Source: Pararge aegeria (taxonomy: Eukaryota; Arthropoda; Insecta; Lepidoptera; Nymphalidae). From it: a DNA stretch of 64,000 nt. The position numbers were made by a program, and so were the translations under genes. Numbering within the stretch: the stretch's first letter is position 1; every line of letters starts with the position of its first letter. The stretch is taken from NCBI RefSeq assembly GCF_905163445.1, contig NC_053193.1, positions 7,130,001-7,194,000 on the forward strand. Reading direction: 5' to 3'. Shown piece by piece: positions 26,960-40,100 of this stretch. A model generated the notes under the pieces. That model was not told where the DNA came from. It made no database searches and saw nothing but the letters and a program-made list of their open reading frames with translations.

Positions 26960-27362
26960 GTATGGCTGTCATCATCACTCCAATGGATTGAAGTACACTG
27001 CTGGACATGGGTCTTTTGTAGGGAGTTCCAAATCCACGGTCCGGGGCCACTTGTTTCAAGCGGATCCCAGTGGCTCGTTTTGATGTCCACCTAGTTTGGG
27101 GCCGACTAACGCTGCGTTTACATGTGCGGGGTCGCCATTCAAACACCTGGAACCCCAACGTCCATCGGATCTCCGAGCTATGTGCCCCGCCCATTTCCAC
27201 TTCAGCTTTGCGACTTTGTCGGTAACTCTGGTTCTTCTACGGATCTCCTCATTCCTGATTTGATCACGTAGAGATACTCCCAAAATTGCTCTCTCCATCG
27301 CCCACTGAGTGATTCTAAGCCTTCTTATGAGGCCCATAGTAAGAGATCTCGTTTCGGATCCG
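26960..27362 (-). mobile_element. RTE-type LINE, C-terminal ORF fragment, frameshifted
   Basis: On the minus strand, TMGLIRRLRITQWAMERAI, then LGVSLRDQIRNEEIRRRTRV and KVAKLKWKWAGHIARRSDGR are the conserved C-terminal segment of RTE-like LINE ORFs common in Lepidoptera. After DGRWGS the frame shifts and continues EWRPRTCKRSVSRPQTRW, with the end near VLQSIGVMMTA. It is 5'-truncated at about 27362. A related fragment in the other orientation is at 63155-63330. Confidence 0.85.
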
Positions 27363-30300
27363 TGTGTCTGTAATATATGTAAATTGTAAAATGTTTCGTT
27401 GTCTGTTATATCCCTTTGGTCGCCTTGTACACTCCTGTTAAAGTATGAAAATTTAATATGTATAACATGGACATAGATTTAGCCTAATCCTATGTGTCCT
27501 AAGTTAAGTTTGGCATGACATATGTGTGAATAGTGTGACAAATAAAAGTAGCAATAACAGAAACGAATCACTACAATAATGGTGGTGGAAAATCCGTTAC
27601 AAACTCAAACACGTCTAGACGAGACGAGCTTTCTGATTGAACGTCTATCTGTAAATTAATCTCGGCGACCGTATCGATGTACGGGGCACTATCCCATTTC
27701 TACACTTGTCAATTTCATTTTATTACTACAATTTCTCCAACGTGCGTATCAGATATGAGATATTGAATAAGGAGTAAGATGTAGCTCTCGATCACGGTCC
27801 GTCTCTGGTAGCTTTGCTTAAATGGGGATCCAAGTTTAATGTTCCCTTTCGTTTTCTACCAATGAGATAACGTGTAAATATGTTTTAAGCTTTGAGTGCA
27901 AAAATTGTTTATAACTTATTTACTTTTGATGTAATTGTATCACGGTCGTATACATCCATACATTCACTTTTTCGGTGAAAGGATCGAATTACCGATTACA
28001 CATTGATAAATCTAAAGATATATTATGTTAGCAAATTATACTTTAAAAATATTGTCAGTGAAGCAGTCGCTTACTGCCATTGTTGTGAAGTAGTTTTCTT
28101 TTACTATTGTTGAAGCTTTGTTTTAGAATTATGAACCTTATGTAAAGAGGAAAAATTTGTTTTGCTTGTTTGTACTCAATAGGTTCCAAAAGTACTGTGT
28201 TCTAAAGTTATATTAGATCTCCGGTAGACACAAAATTGGGTTACATTAGTATCGCAGTATTAATTCGAGTTCTAATTAATAGTTTTATCATGAAGGGTAT
28301 TTAGTAAAAGCAGTAAAATACTTTATTCCAATCAGATATTTAATGTAGAAGTTATCGCGAGTTTAAAAAAAAATATGGACAACGTACCTCAACAAAACGT
28401 AATATAAAATTTCTTTTAAAATATATAATTTATAATTAGATTTATTAAAATATATAATTAGAACGGAAGGTGAAATCTTGCTGTTTTAAAATGTTTTACA
28501 GTTACTGTTTAATAAATTGGTTTCATTATCTTTCTTGTGCGGAAATGTAAATAACACTTAAATCTAAATATCTCCACACGATCCCAAACTTGAATAATAT
28601 TATGTAGTTCTGTGGCTTCTACATCAAGTATTGAGATTTCTAAGCGACATATTCAAGTTTGTGTAGGAATCCATTTATACGGGCACCTGCTCGCAGCAAA
28701 AACTCGTCTAGACTGGCATAATAAACATATTGCACTCCGTAGGCACAGTACTATTACGCACCTGATGCTCAGCATCTGGCAATTGAAGGTACGGCGCCTA
28801 CTTTGGTACCGTACAATGGCGTTAATTATACTTAATACGAGATATTCAGATTTAATTCTATAGAAAAAAGTGAACAATGTGTATGTTTTAATTCGTTTCC
28901 ACGAAACGTTATTCGAGTGTTTAATTTTCCGGGTTCCAAGGAATGTCTGGTTCGAATTTAACTGGAATTAAATATGCGTCTAACAGTAATTAGAGATTTG
29001 ACACATTTAATAGAAATATACGATATGCCTTTACTGAGATATTCATTTTATTGACTGTGATGCAAAAAACGTATAGGGTTTTATAAGCATGCAAAGTTGT
29101 TTCAAAGAAAACAATGAGCATAAATGCAAAGACGTGATTGGCATAGCCATTGATATTATTTCGTTCTCATTTGCAACTGCTACACATCAAAGCCGCAGAC
29201 AAGCTGCCTCAGCCCAATGTATTCATACTGGGGACTTACTGATATGCCGCCGATAAAATTTTCGAACTTTTAACAAGATGTGACGCCCACAGGAAAACGG
29301 CCGGTCGGCGGCTTTGGCGTTTAGACTCAGGACTAATATAATAAAAACAAGGTGGAAAGGCCTTTATATTCTTGAGAACTAGAAAGTAATGAAAGAAATT
29401 CATTTAAGTTATTCGTTGAGAAATAGTGACAGCCTTTATATGTGCACATAACCTTTTTAACTCCAGTCAAGATTTCCCTGTTGATGACTTAAGCCATGTG
29501 TAATGTATAAAGTAAATAGGTGTAATACGGAAAGGACTAAGAATATTAAAAGTAAACCAGAAGCCAATGTTTTGATAGATGTAAAGTTGTTGTTTACCTA
29601 TGGCTAAATTTTAATAACAAGAAATTAGAAATTATTATTCGCTGAAACTTTTTACATTATGATGTTACATAATTTGGTAGTATAATGACCGTATCAGGTA
29701 TTTTAATATTGTAATTTTGAATAATATCCAAAAATTTTACTATTTTGTAGAAGCATCTGTGATATTATTTGTTATATTGCTAGTTACAATATGGAAATGC
29801 ATTTCAAAGTGTCCCAATTCATGATTTAAAGGTAGCATACATACAGGTGTGTTTTTGTTGGTACAATTAAATAATTCCTTTCCCACACTTTTATTTTCAT
29901 TTGTTTGTCATTACTATCTAGTCTAGACAAGGAAGACCGGCGGTATCATGTCCCTTGGGGAATGGGTTGCCGACCGCAAATTATGTTAGACGTCGCTAGA
30001 CCGTAACGTACGGTGCATTGTGTGTCTACTATCTCATCATCATATTAATGTATATTTTGACATACCTATCATTACATACATATTCAATATGTGATACCAA
30101 AACTTTTGTTGAATTTCAATAGATAGAACTAGTTGGTGCCCGCGTGTTTAAAATTTTGATGATACTTATTTTATTTTCTGACCCTTGAGCTATCACTATC
30201 CAAAAAGATTTCCACTCACTGCACTCTGTTGAAAACCAAACAAATCTTTCCCACGGGAAACAATTCATTTTGCAAAAACTTCATTTGCTAAATAAAAATT

Positions 30301-31024
30301 CATTTTTCTAAACTAATGAAATTTCAGTTTTAAAAGCTTTTCACTAAGTACCTAGTGGACGAAATTTTCCTCTATGTTACTGAGTAAAGATCTGGTAACA
30401 ATCATAATACCGCATTGCGTATTGAGTAGTGTTTTGATTTAGTTCGTCAACAATCGTTCTTATTTGCCTGTGCTCTACTTTCAAATATGCTACGAGATCA
30501 ATGCATATAATTGCCTTCGATTTACATGATTGGTTGTTTGTTATATCTCAGTTTTATTTGGTTAATTGTGGATGACGATAATTATATAATATTACGCTCT
30601 GCCTGCCTCACTCTTAATCAAAGGAAACGTACAATTAAATTGAACGAAGTAATTTAGAAGCTCCCAGGGTGATGAAAAATGAGCATTAAAACGTGGTGCG
30701 CACTTGACTCAGCTTAAGTGAAATGCACTAGAGAATTCTTGGTATACGTATGGGTGTATCGAAATTCTTGGTATACGTAGGTATGTTCTATAGTAGAATT
30801 TGCCATTACCATTTTATAGGAAACCATAGAAAAAACTAGTAGAGCAATTCCGGCAGGATTACTAAAGGATTATCCAAAAATATTCTCATGCCGCGGTTTC
30901 TTTCAAGGTTGTTGAATGTTCATGGCGAAAGTGATGAATTGAGTATTGACGACGCTTAGTGAGACACAGCTATAAAACAGCTATAAAGCAGCTTTTCACT
31001 AAATATAATAGTTAGGATTATGAG
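27363..31024. other. Non-coding, AT-rich
   Basis: No supported exon or RNA gene. One short direct repeat (AATTCTTGGTATACGTA at 30734-30750 and 30763-30779) is the only internal structure noted. Confidence 0.5.
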
Positions 31025-31257
31025 TCATCTGGATCGATTCCCGGGTTGGGCCGACAATTGAAAAATTGTCCACTCCGGGACTCGATAAAAACAAAATGCC
31101 GTCGACTCCGGGGATTATCACATAATATGATAATGGTCGTTCAAGCATACCAATATTAAAGCAGCGTGAAGTGACATAAGCTCTTATTTCCTCGCACCTA
31201 TGGTAAAGGAGGTCTGTGCCCAGCAGTGGGACTCGAAAGATAACGATAATAACGAAA
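31025..31257 (+). mobile_element. SINE-like element with LINE-type tail
   Basis: A B-box-like GATCGATTCCCGGGTTGGG is near the start. The body has GTCCACTCCGGGACTCGATA and GTCGACTCCGGGGATTATCA, and the 3' part has AAAGGAGGTCTGTGCCCAGC and AGTGGGACTCG, the latter typical of lepidopteran retroposon 3' ends. It ends in an imperfect GATAACGATAATAACGA tail. Confidence 0.65.
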
Positions 31258-32869
31258 CAATGGGAATCTTAACGTGGAACGAAATTTTTTATTGGAATAA
31301 TGCTTTTTATACATGACTATTACTAATGCTTTTTATTTCCGTGAATATAGTACGAGACGAGTGCCTAAAGAATGCCGGATCTTAAAATTTCAACCATGCC
31401 TAGATGTCTAACTTTTGAGTATACATTATGCATCCTCTTTTGCTAGTAAATGCAAAAAGGTCTATCCTTTTGTGGTCTATCATGAAACGGGGTTGGCATG
31501 GCACGATTTTGAAAGAAAGAATAATTCGTTCACGCTGGTACGTTTTTCTCTGGCAACGCTCGCTATTATTTTCAGTAACTTACTTCTTTGTGGCGTTACT
31601 GAATGTAGATTTCCTTTGTATATCTTCCATTGTGGTTGACGTTCGGATGAAAAGCAGATTGTCCTCCTCAAAAAGTACGTATTTTTTTTTTTTATGAAAC
31701 CCGTACATTTTCCAACAGATTCCTATCAATCCCAAATCCCATTTATGATGAATTGTAGTTTTAGAGAGAAGAACCAGCAAAGATTAAGGAAACTTAAAAT
31801 TACAAGATTTATGGGCTTGTTTTTAAATCGTTGTCGTACAACAACATCCGTAAATATTCGCAGCTTGTTTTTTTTGCTTTTAAGCTTAGTTAAAAGTGGT
31901 TAAAATAGATTTTCGATTTTAGAAAAAAATCGGCTGGCTGATTTGTAATATTTTTAATCAATTGGTCTTTGATTAAAACGTATGCAGACTGAGAGAATAG
32001 AAAAGAAAATGAAAAAAACAGCTAGTACGGACAAAGTGGAAACGAGAAATGAGAAAAATACAACACAAGAGGTTGCGATAAACAAAAGCAAAAAAAAAAA
32101 AACAACATGGTAGGGCAGACTGCTAATACGAATACCCGCATGTTTCATCACAAAATGTATAAGAGATGTAACATTATGTACAAAACTTGACGTTATAATA
32201 AGACTATCACCGGTCATTATACATTTCGCGTATAATTAATAAATTTTACACAATCCTTATTTCATATTGAGGAGCTTGCGATATGAGCGCTGTATTTTTA
32301 ATTATCCAGACAATTAGACATTGTCAGTAACAATGTTATTACTGAATTCTAGGTTAATGTATATCGCTGTTTCTTTTACGGATCTGAAATATTTGCCATT
32401 TTTGTTGTTTATTTAAAAATGTTTTGTCATAAGTTTATGTTACATAAAGTTTCCATTTTTATAGGTTATAAATTTTAAATGCAATTTTTTAATTTTATTA
32501 GTTAAAATTAGTAATGCTACTGAAAAATTTACCCAATTAAATTTTTAAGTGGGTAGAGTTAAGTAAAAATGACGTTGTCATGTTGATGTGTATTTGTCGG
32601 ATGCCGTTAATGTTTCTGAGCATAAAAACCGCTAAGATTTAATTTTACTCTACACGCGTGGCGTTGCGTGGAGAGGAGAGACATGTTGCAAATATTACAT
32701 AAGATGAACGTTTTAAATCCTTGCGAGTTGCAATAAAATGTTTCATTAATCTATTATATTAGTTACTGTTCTTGGTAAATATTATTGCGTAATACTTTAA
32801 AGCTTTATCAGTAGCGGTTTCTCGGGCAAGTGAATAAACAAAGTTTACCTTAATACTATTAATGGGTAT
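31258..32869. other. Non-coding, AT-rich
   Basis: Overlapping open frames on both strands at 31415-31903 and one at 31954-32217 minus have low-complexity, AT-driven translations and no motif. Nothing else seen. Confidence 0.5.
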
Positions 32870-33055
32870 TTTCAATGTAGATGACATTGATGGCTGAGCT
32901 CACGTGAATTTTCGTCGGAGATTGCCGGACTTGTTAGTTGACTGTTTCGTGCTGCGCCGCGCGAGCGCGCTCTTGACTGAGAAGCCCAAAATGAGTTCAG
33001 AACTACGAGTAGGGCAATCTCCGACAAAAATTCAGCTGTCAATAACATTAATGTT
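32870..33055. mobile_element. Small fold-back element with GC-rich centre
   Basis: Inverted repeats 32905-32926 and 33013-33034 (22 bp, one mismatch) end inwards in GTCGGAGATTGCC. Weaker homology continues outwards (TTGATGGCTGA versus TTGACAGCTGA when reverse complemented), with about 10 extra bases (GCTCACGTGA) on the left side. The centre carries a CG-rich stretch (TGCGCCGCGCGAGCGCGCTC) unlike its surroundings. It is MITE-like, with no clear target duplication. Confidence 0.65.
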
Positions 33056-34017
33056 ATTTACTCACCATAGTTAAAATTCTAAAATTTTGCGTGAGATAAG
33101 CCGTCTATTGAGAAAGGTATGAGCTAAATTAAATGGCGGGAAGTTGCGGGGCGTAGTTCATGTTTAAACGAAGAAAAGAAACTTTGTCTTAAGTCTTCAG
33201 GACTTAAAACAAGGTTCAAATTGACGCACAATGGTCATGTGATGTAGATGTAAATGCAAATTTCAAATGCTTATGTACCGTTTAGTCATAACAAAGCTTC
33301 GGTTACGTTAATGTCATGTATCGAGAGTTACATTCACTGCCATTCCACGACATTGCAGTCTATTTGTGGTTTACCTTGTTGCGGTATCAATCGGCTACGT
33401 TGGTGCGGCGTCACTGTGGTAATTGATAATTTCTTATCACTCGGAATCGGTGACGCTGCGCTTCCAATTGCATTGCATTGGAAAATCCTTCTCGTTTTTA
33501 CGAAAGTACTCTACCACGTCTCGTTTGACGTTTTCTGGATCAGAAGAATTTTGTAAAGCAGGCTCTTTCTTCTATATTTATGCTGTTTAACTTAGTTTGT
33601 TATTTTCGTGAGCTGCGCGTCAGGGGTGCATTGCAATTTGCATTGAAAAGAAATCCCTTATTTTGTGTGGACGAAAATTACTTTGATATTTATTTGTGTA
33701 AATGTTTCTATGTTCTGTATTGCTTACAATCTGGTTTTGAGCTGGAATTTGATTGTTACCTTTCTGTATCCTGTAAATGTATGCTTAACGATAACATATT
33801 CTTTGACATCTTGGGTTATATATCAAAACGAGAGTCACGTCGACTAAAAACTTCAGTAATCAATTTAGTTCTTACACTCTTAGTTTACTTTTTGTTATAA
33901 CATACACCTTTTGCAGATTATTGTTAAGTGATAGTGGAAACTACTATCGTTAACTTAAAAACTCTGTAGGGAATTTTTCCACAACTTATTTTAAACTCTG
34001 TTTTCTTTTTTTTCTAG
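33056..34017. other. Region before first visible cytohesin exon
   Basis: Two consecutive open frames (33254-33556, 33580-33900) are longer than most in the window and CpG is locally higher, but the translations show no cytohesin N-terminus or other domain. The pyrimidine tract at 33990-34015 serves the exon at 34018. Confidence 0.45.
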
Positions 34018-34150
34018 CAACTCAAAGATGAGCTCGGCGAGGTGGTGGCCGAGTTGGAGGCACTCGACGGGCAGGAGGAATGCAAGCAGAACAGTAAAGC
34101 CAAACAGATGAGCATAGGCAGAAAGAAATTTAATATGGATCCTAAGAAAG
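34018..34150 (+). CDS. step: Cytohesin exon: coiled-coil end and start of Sec7 region
   Basis: Acceptor is a strong pyrimidine tract ending in CTAG; donor is GTAATT. It encodes 44 residues starting QLKDELGEVVAELEAL and ending in the family signature GRKKFNMDPKK, with one base left over (phase 1). The heptad-like leucine/valine spacing is the tail of the cytohesin N-terminal coiled coil, which in mammals binds partners such as GRASP and CASP. The exon opens in phase 0 without a usable start, so at least one more coding exon must lie upstream. In the family that exon carries the RRRKQELL-type segment, which I did not find in 1-34017. Confidence 0.93.
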
Positions 34151-37100
34151 GTAATTAACTTAATGAATTTTATTTTATAACCTAACGTGTGTGTGAGTGA
34201 CTTTTATTTTATATACCTGACGATCCATAACCAAAAACTTGAAAATAAAAATATTTGATGAACTTATTTTTACCCGACTACCCGGTTAAAATGTAGGTAT
34301 CTACCAACCCTTCAATATTTCACAGTACACAGTGGCACCAACCGCGGGCGCACACCCAGTCCGAATTTGGTCTGCAACAAGACTGACGTCTAAAATTTGT
34401 CAGTTATCCCTCCCCGTGTGTACACGAATAAATGTATAAATGTATATCGTTATTTAGTTACTTCATTTTACTTATTTATTTGCTGTGAATACGTGTTGTG
34501 ACAAAAACGTTACACTCAATTAAATTCGCGGCCAATTAGAGGTATTAATATATAGCTCTAGCATTGCTGTTTAAATCCAATAGGAACCGTGAATTATGCG
34601 GTTTAAAAAGTGGTATATGCCACTCTTCGGTCCGTAAAATATCTCTAAGTAAATTGTTCTTCGTACTTGATTAAAATTAAAAGTTTGTTTGTTGTTACAC
34701 ACTCTTGCATTAAGTAATTACGTTAGCATGGACTAGTAATATTGAAATAAATAATTTGCTGTTATTTTTATTCAATGGTTGAGATAAAATCGCTCATTGT
34801 TATTCGATTATCGTGGAAAATATTTTCCATTGTGGGCGAAGGCAAGATGACGTTTTCAACCTATAAAATGATCACACGGCTATAATGTGTAACAGAAGCT
34901 TTACTGCAATGGCGTTTACATCATGCAGGTGTGCCATTCCCACGATGGATCGGCTTATTTAGGGCTGGCAGAGCAGCGAAATAGTATTTATAAAAGTTTT
35001 AAACTTCAGTACCTATACTTTCGCGGACGTCGAGATTATTATAATTTGTAATGAAAAGTTTAGAACAACAGCTTTCACACGGTTGTAAATTATTTCTAGC
35101 CTGTATTTTTCAGTTTTTTGTTTACATTTTACCTTGGCCAACGAATTAGTTTGGCCATCCAAAGGGGCAATGCTGCCAGCATCTTAGGAACTGTGCCTCG
35201 CTGAGGTGGTTTCGAGGACGTTTTAGATTTTATTTAGTTTTAAATAGTTTATTTTAGGTTATATTTGTTAAATTAAATTAGAATTGTTAAATAAATGAAC
35301 TCGTTAATGTTTACATTTAAATTGAAATTATGTTTGTTTGCTAAAATTTATTTGTTAACAATTTCTGGCTCTCGCTCATAAATCGATCATGCCACAAAAC
35401 AGAAATAGATTTTATCCCGGACAAAATATACTTATATCCCACAGGATTAAAAAAAATTACTTACACTTAGATGAAGTTGTGCTTATGTCCGCTAAGCAGC
35501 ATTGTTGCAATGTTAAATTCCCGTCTGAAAGGCATGGTTGCCGTTTTAATTACAAGCACATGAGGTTTATACCCGCAGGTTGATGGACACAGGTTGATAC
35601 TTGTAGGACATGTTTTTTGCATATCCTGCAAAGTTGCACTGTTTGTAGGCGATGGTTTTCCACTTACCATCAGGTGGTCATCAACTTGGTTGGTATGTAT
35701 ACTGTTACTATAACAAAATAACTATACATAATGCTTAATTTTTTTTTATGGACTTGAATATTTCATTCTGTATTACAGAAAGTTATTTCAAAAAAGTTAG
35801 TAAAAAGACAAAACGATTTCAAAATATCAAGGTTACTTAACTATTTTCAAGTTGCACGTGAGAAGTATTACACGACAACGTTACGTAAATATTTTCTATG
35901 AAAGATTCTGTTATGTGAATTTGGCAACCCTATATGTATGGGATAGTCTGCACTCTGCATTGTTGACATAAGCGGTCAATCGACCTGTGCCAACATTTTT
36001 ACACCTGCAATATGCTCTTTGTTCGGTCATTCAGTGTCTGATGTCATGACTTTGGAAAAATGATTGTCTCTAAAATGGAAAGCAGAGTAGAATATACTTC
36101 TATATAAAGATAATGAAAAGGGTTTCGCCATTGCGTAATCGTGTTTTATTAGGACAAGTGAATTGTTCTTTGTTTTTGCAATACATATCTTTTGTGTGAA
36201 GATATGATATGCTTTAAAGCATTGGGTGCCTAAATTACTTACAATCTGCAATGAGAATTGCAATAACCATTTCACCTTAAACTTTAAAATCTTTTCTCTT
36301 TTATTTTATAATATTTAATATCTGTTCTTAGCCTTGTGGTTAAGACATCAGCCGTGAGGCTTCTAAAGGGTAGTTAGTTATAACTACTCTTTAGAAGTTA
36401 TGTGCGTTTTATGCAATTAAATAAGACTTGCTGTAATGGTGACCGAATCATCGTGAGGAAACCTGCATGCCCGAGAGTTCTCCATAATATTCTCATAGGC
36501 GTCAATCCGTACTTGGCCAGCGTGGTTGGTGGACTTCGGCCTAAAACCATCTCATTTGGAGAAGAGACCCGTTCAGTACAGGGCCTGAAATAGGTTGATG
36601 GTGATTAATATCTATAAACATACGCAAATTTCGAGTTACCTGGTATTCTCAGTTGTTGGTATCTATTCTTATGAAATATTACTTAAATAAAATAAATAAA
36701 TAAATATACTACGACAATACACACATCGCCACCTAGCCCCAAAGTAAGCGTAGCTTGTGTTATGGGTACTAAGATGACTGATGAATATTTTTCTGAATTA
36801 TATATACATAAATACTTAGAAAATACATATAAACACCCAGTAACTGAAAAACACTTAATGCTCATCACACAAACATTTTCCAGTTGTGGGAATCGAACCC
36901 ACGGCCTTGGACTCAGAAAGCAGGGTCGCTGCCCACTGCGCCAGTCGGCCGTCGAACTTATCATATGTATTACTTTTATAAGTCATAGTAGGTACTTCGC
37001 ACCTTCAATTTATCTTTGGATATAACACGTTATATTTTTATTGTTAATAAGGATATATGATGACCTGTGCCTCATAGAAGATCTCAAACATAGATTTTCC

Positions 37101-40100
37101 GTTGCTTCAAATGATGGTGTGATACCGCCAAGCATCTTTGACACTATTAGTTTCTCTTTGAAGCACACTTGACACAACTTCCTCACCCTCCTCCTATTAT
37201 CAAGCATCACTTAGTATAGACAAGTATAGGCAACGAGCGCAGACAACTTAAGGGCGAACGCACATTAAAGGGACGGTGCGTGTTTTTTTTTATCAATGGC
37301 TAATTATGTTGTACACAAATCTCTACAGTAAACAAGTTAATTTCGAGGCCCCCCTGCAAAATAAGCTAAAGTTTTCTTATGCTTATTTTAGCTTTGCGTT
37401 CTAACTAAAGATAACTAAAGGCATCTATATATAATATAGGGATAAGGTATATAAGGGTTTTAACAGTGGATAAAATGGTTTATTAATAGCTGAATTCCTC
37501 AAAGGAGGATGTATCGATTTCTCCGTTGTATAATTCTTTTTTCATTCAGCAGTGGAAGTTTTCTGATAGGGTAACGGTGAGCTCAGCTTCAACAATATTA
37601 GAAAAAGTTTTTTTGAACTCACTATCTGAGCAAATTTATTAATTTGTCATGTATTAAATGAATAGAAATCTTTTAAATTTTAATAATACTATATAATAAT
37701 AGATATTCTTTTGCTTTTACTAATTAAATTTATTATGGGTTATAATAAATTTAATTAGTAAAAGCAAAAGAATATCTTGATAGACACAATTCAGTTAATC
37801 TTCTTTTATTACTTTTACTTATTTTCTATTTATTAACTTTGTATTTCTTACATAATCAAAGATTATCTTGACTTGGTGGCACAGTTATGAGTTTTGTTAC
37901 CAATTTTGCTTAGCCGAGCAAATTCATTGCTCCGTTTGGAGCTGAAAAGATGTAAAAGGTTCAACAACTTTATCATTTGCGGCTTACGCAAGGTATAAAT
38001 GCTTTGTGAATGCATCTCTTGGGATTTCACTTTAACTCGGAGGTTTGCAAAATGCACCGTTCTTGTACCACTCGAGCCGTACTGTGCTTTGAATGAGCCA
38101 TTTGCAATGTAGTTGAGGGCATCAATGGTATTAAGGTCCAATTAAAGTCTACGATATGTACAGATCTTTTTCCTAAGTGACGGAGGTCGGTAGTGACTGT
38201 GCCTATAGTATCGATAGTGTTCAATGGAGACAGTTTTGGCAGTCTAAAAGGACATCTTGTATGTGTGACGTCCGCCGTTTTAACTTTTTCAAGATATTAC
38301 TGTTGCTGACCAAGTATATTGAACAGAATAAAACCCCCAAAATATATTGAGGTTCTTCCCGAAAATGACTGGACTACTTTGGACCATTTTTCTCTTTCTA
38401 TTAATATTTGATCAGTGTTTCAAAACCTGTCACAAGGTTGGCATGCGCAATTTCATTTAATTCACGCTCTAAGGATTCAAAGAGGTGTCGCAGGGGTAAT
38501 ATTTAAAAGCGGTACAAATCAGGAAGGATGTGACAATTCCGAGTTACGTCAATGACGATTTAGTTTCAAGTCATATTAGAAATATGTATAATTGAGTTTT
38601 TTCTCAGTCATTTTTATAATTGACTGTGTGTTCTCAGAAAGAAACATGGGAATGTTGATATTTATAAGACGGCGTTAGCTACCTACTTATTATTCCTATG
38701 ATATCGGTATTTTCACTCCAACCAATACTGTGATATAGCTTAGTAAATAAAACATTGTAAACAACAAAGCTAATAAAACACATTCGTACAGTGTTGCTGT
38801 ATTGCTACTGGATCATTTATCATCATCATTATTGCCGTTCAAGGTTAATAAAATCTCTGCAAGTATGCGGAGGATTCGCAACCCGAGTTGTTTCAATTTG
38901 TGAGGGAGAAACGTTTACTACATATACAGAATTATTAGATGTATATCTGCTGCCACTTTAATAAGCTGCCGTTTACAATGTGTTTTATGCTAATAACTAG
39001 TTCCCTGAACAGAATTAGTGAACATGGTCGATGTCGAAGATTGTACAAATACATTGTATCCTCAGGTCGAATGCATTTAAATTCTAATTATAAACACATT
39101 AATAAAGTTGCATCGATGGTCCCAGCAAAATGTAAAGCTGGTTAGAACCAGTGTGCTACTAGCGCTTTTAGGATATTTCCTATCTCGGGTAATAAAGTTT
39201 TTTAATTTAATTATTGAAAGTTTGATATCACAAATACCCCGACGGCAGTGGCATTTTATAAAACAGCATCATTTTTATTTTTTTTTCTGGATTTTCCGAA
39301 ACTTTTTCGTGTAAACTAAAGGCTATCAATATCATATTGACCATCGTTCTTATCCACAGAATAAAGTTAATAAGTAGATATATATTTAAGACATTAGAAA
39401 CGCTCCTCGTAGTAAATATCTTTTTTATCCATCCATCATCCTTTGTAATTTGTCATTGTCATCTTCAATTATGCATGCTTTAAGATTGTAAACATTACAC
39501 TATCGCGTAATGGGTAGAAGCATTACTTTTTAGTGTCATAACGTCTGAGATTAATAACCTTTTACTGTTGTGCAAAGGTTACAAAACTAGTAAAATTATG
39601 GTTGCTCACTCCATTCGAATGTGTTTTATAATAAATAAATTATTTACCGACATTTACAAATTACACTCTGATAAAATTGATTGTAACTTTAAGCATGACA
39701 CTATTACCTGTACTTGCAAACATTACTTTACTATGTCGCAGTGCGTTCGAATTAACATTCTAGGAATACTTACTCCGTTATATTTTAACAATTACCTAAA
39801 ATACTTGTTGGATTGTACGAAAAAATCTCAGTGACTTCAAATGTAGTTTCTTTTAGCAAACCGCTAATTCGATTTGTATTTGGGATACATATTTATGTAT
39901 ATATTTTATGATTTGCATTGTTACTTAAGACATGGAATGATGAAAATGATAATTCGATAGATAATTTGATGTTTTCGGTACCGATCATTATCGTTAGAAA
40001 TAACTGTTTATAATAATGAAGTTGTTTTCTATGGTGAAATTATTAAGTTATGCAATATGTTGCATCATAATAGTGTCTGACATATTATAGTGTGTTCTTT

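Noticed and set aside
33254..33900. Two plus-strand open frames as a gene or the missing cytohesin exon
   Set aside because: Neither contains the charged coiled-coil sequence expected of a cytohesin N-terminus or any other recognisable domain.
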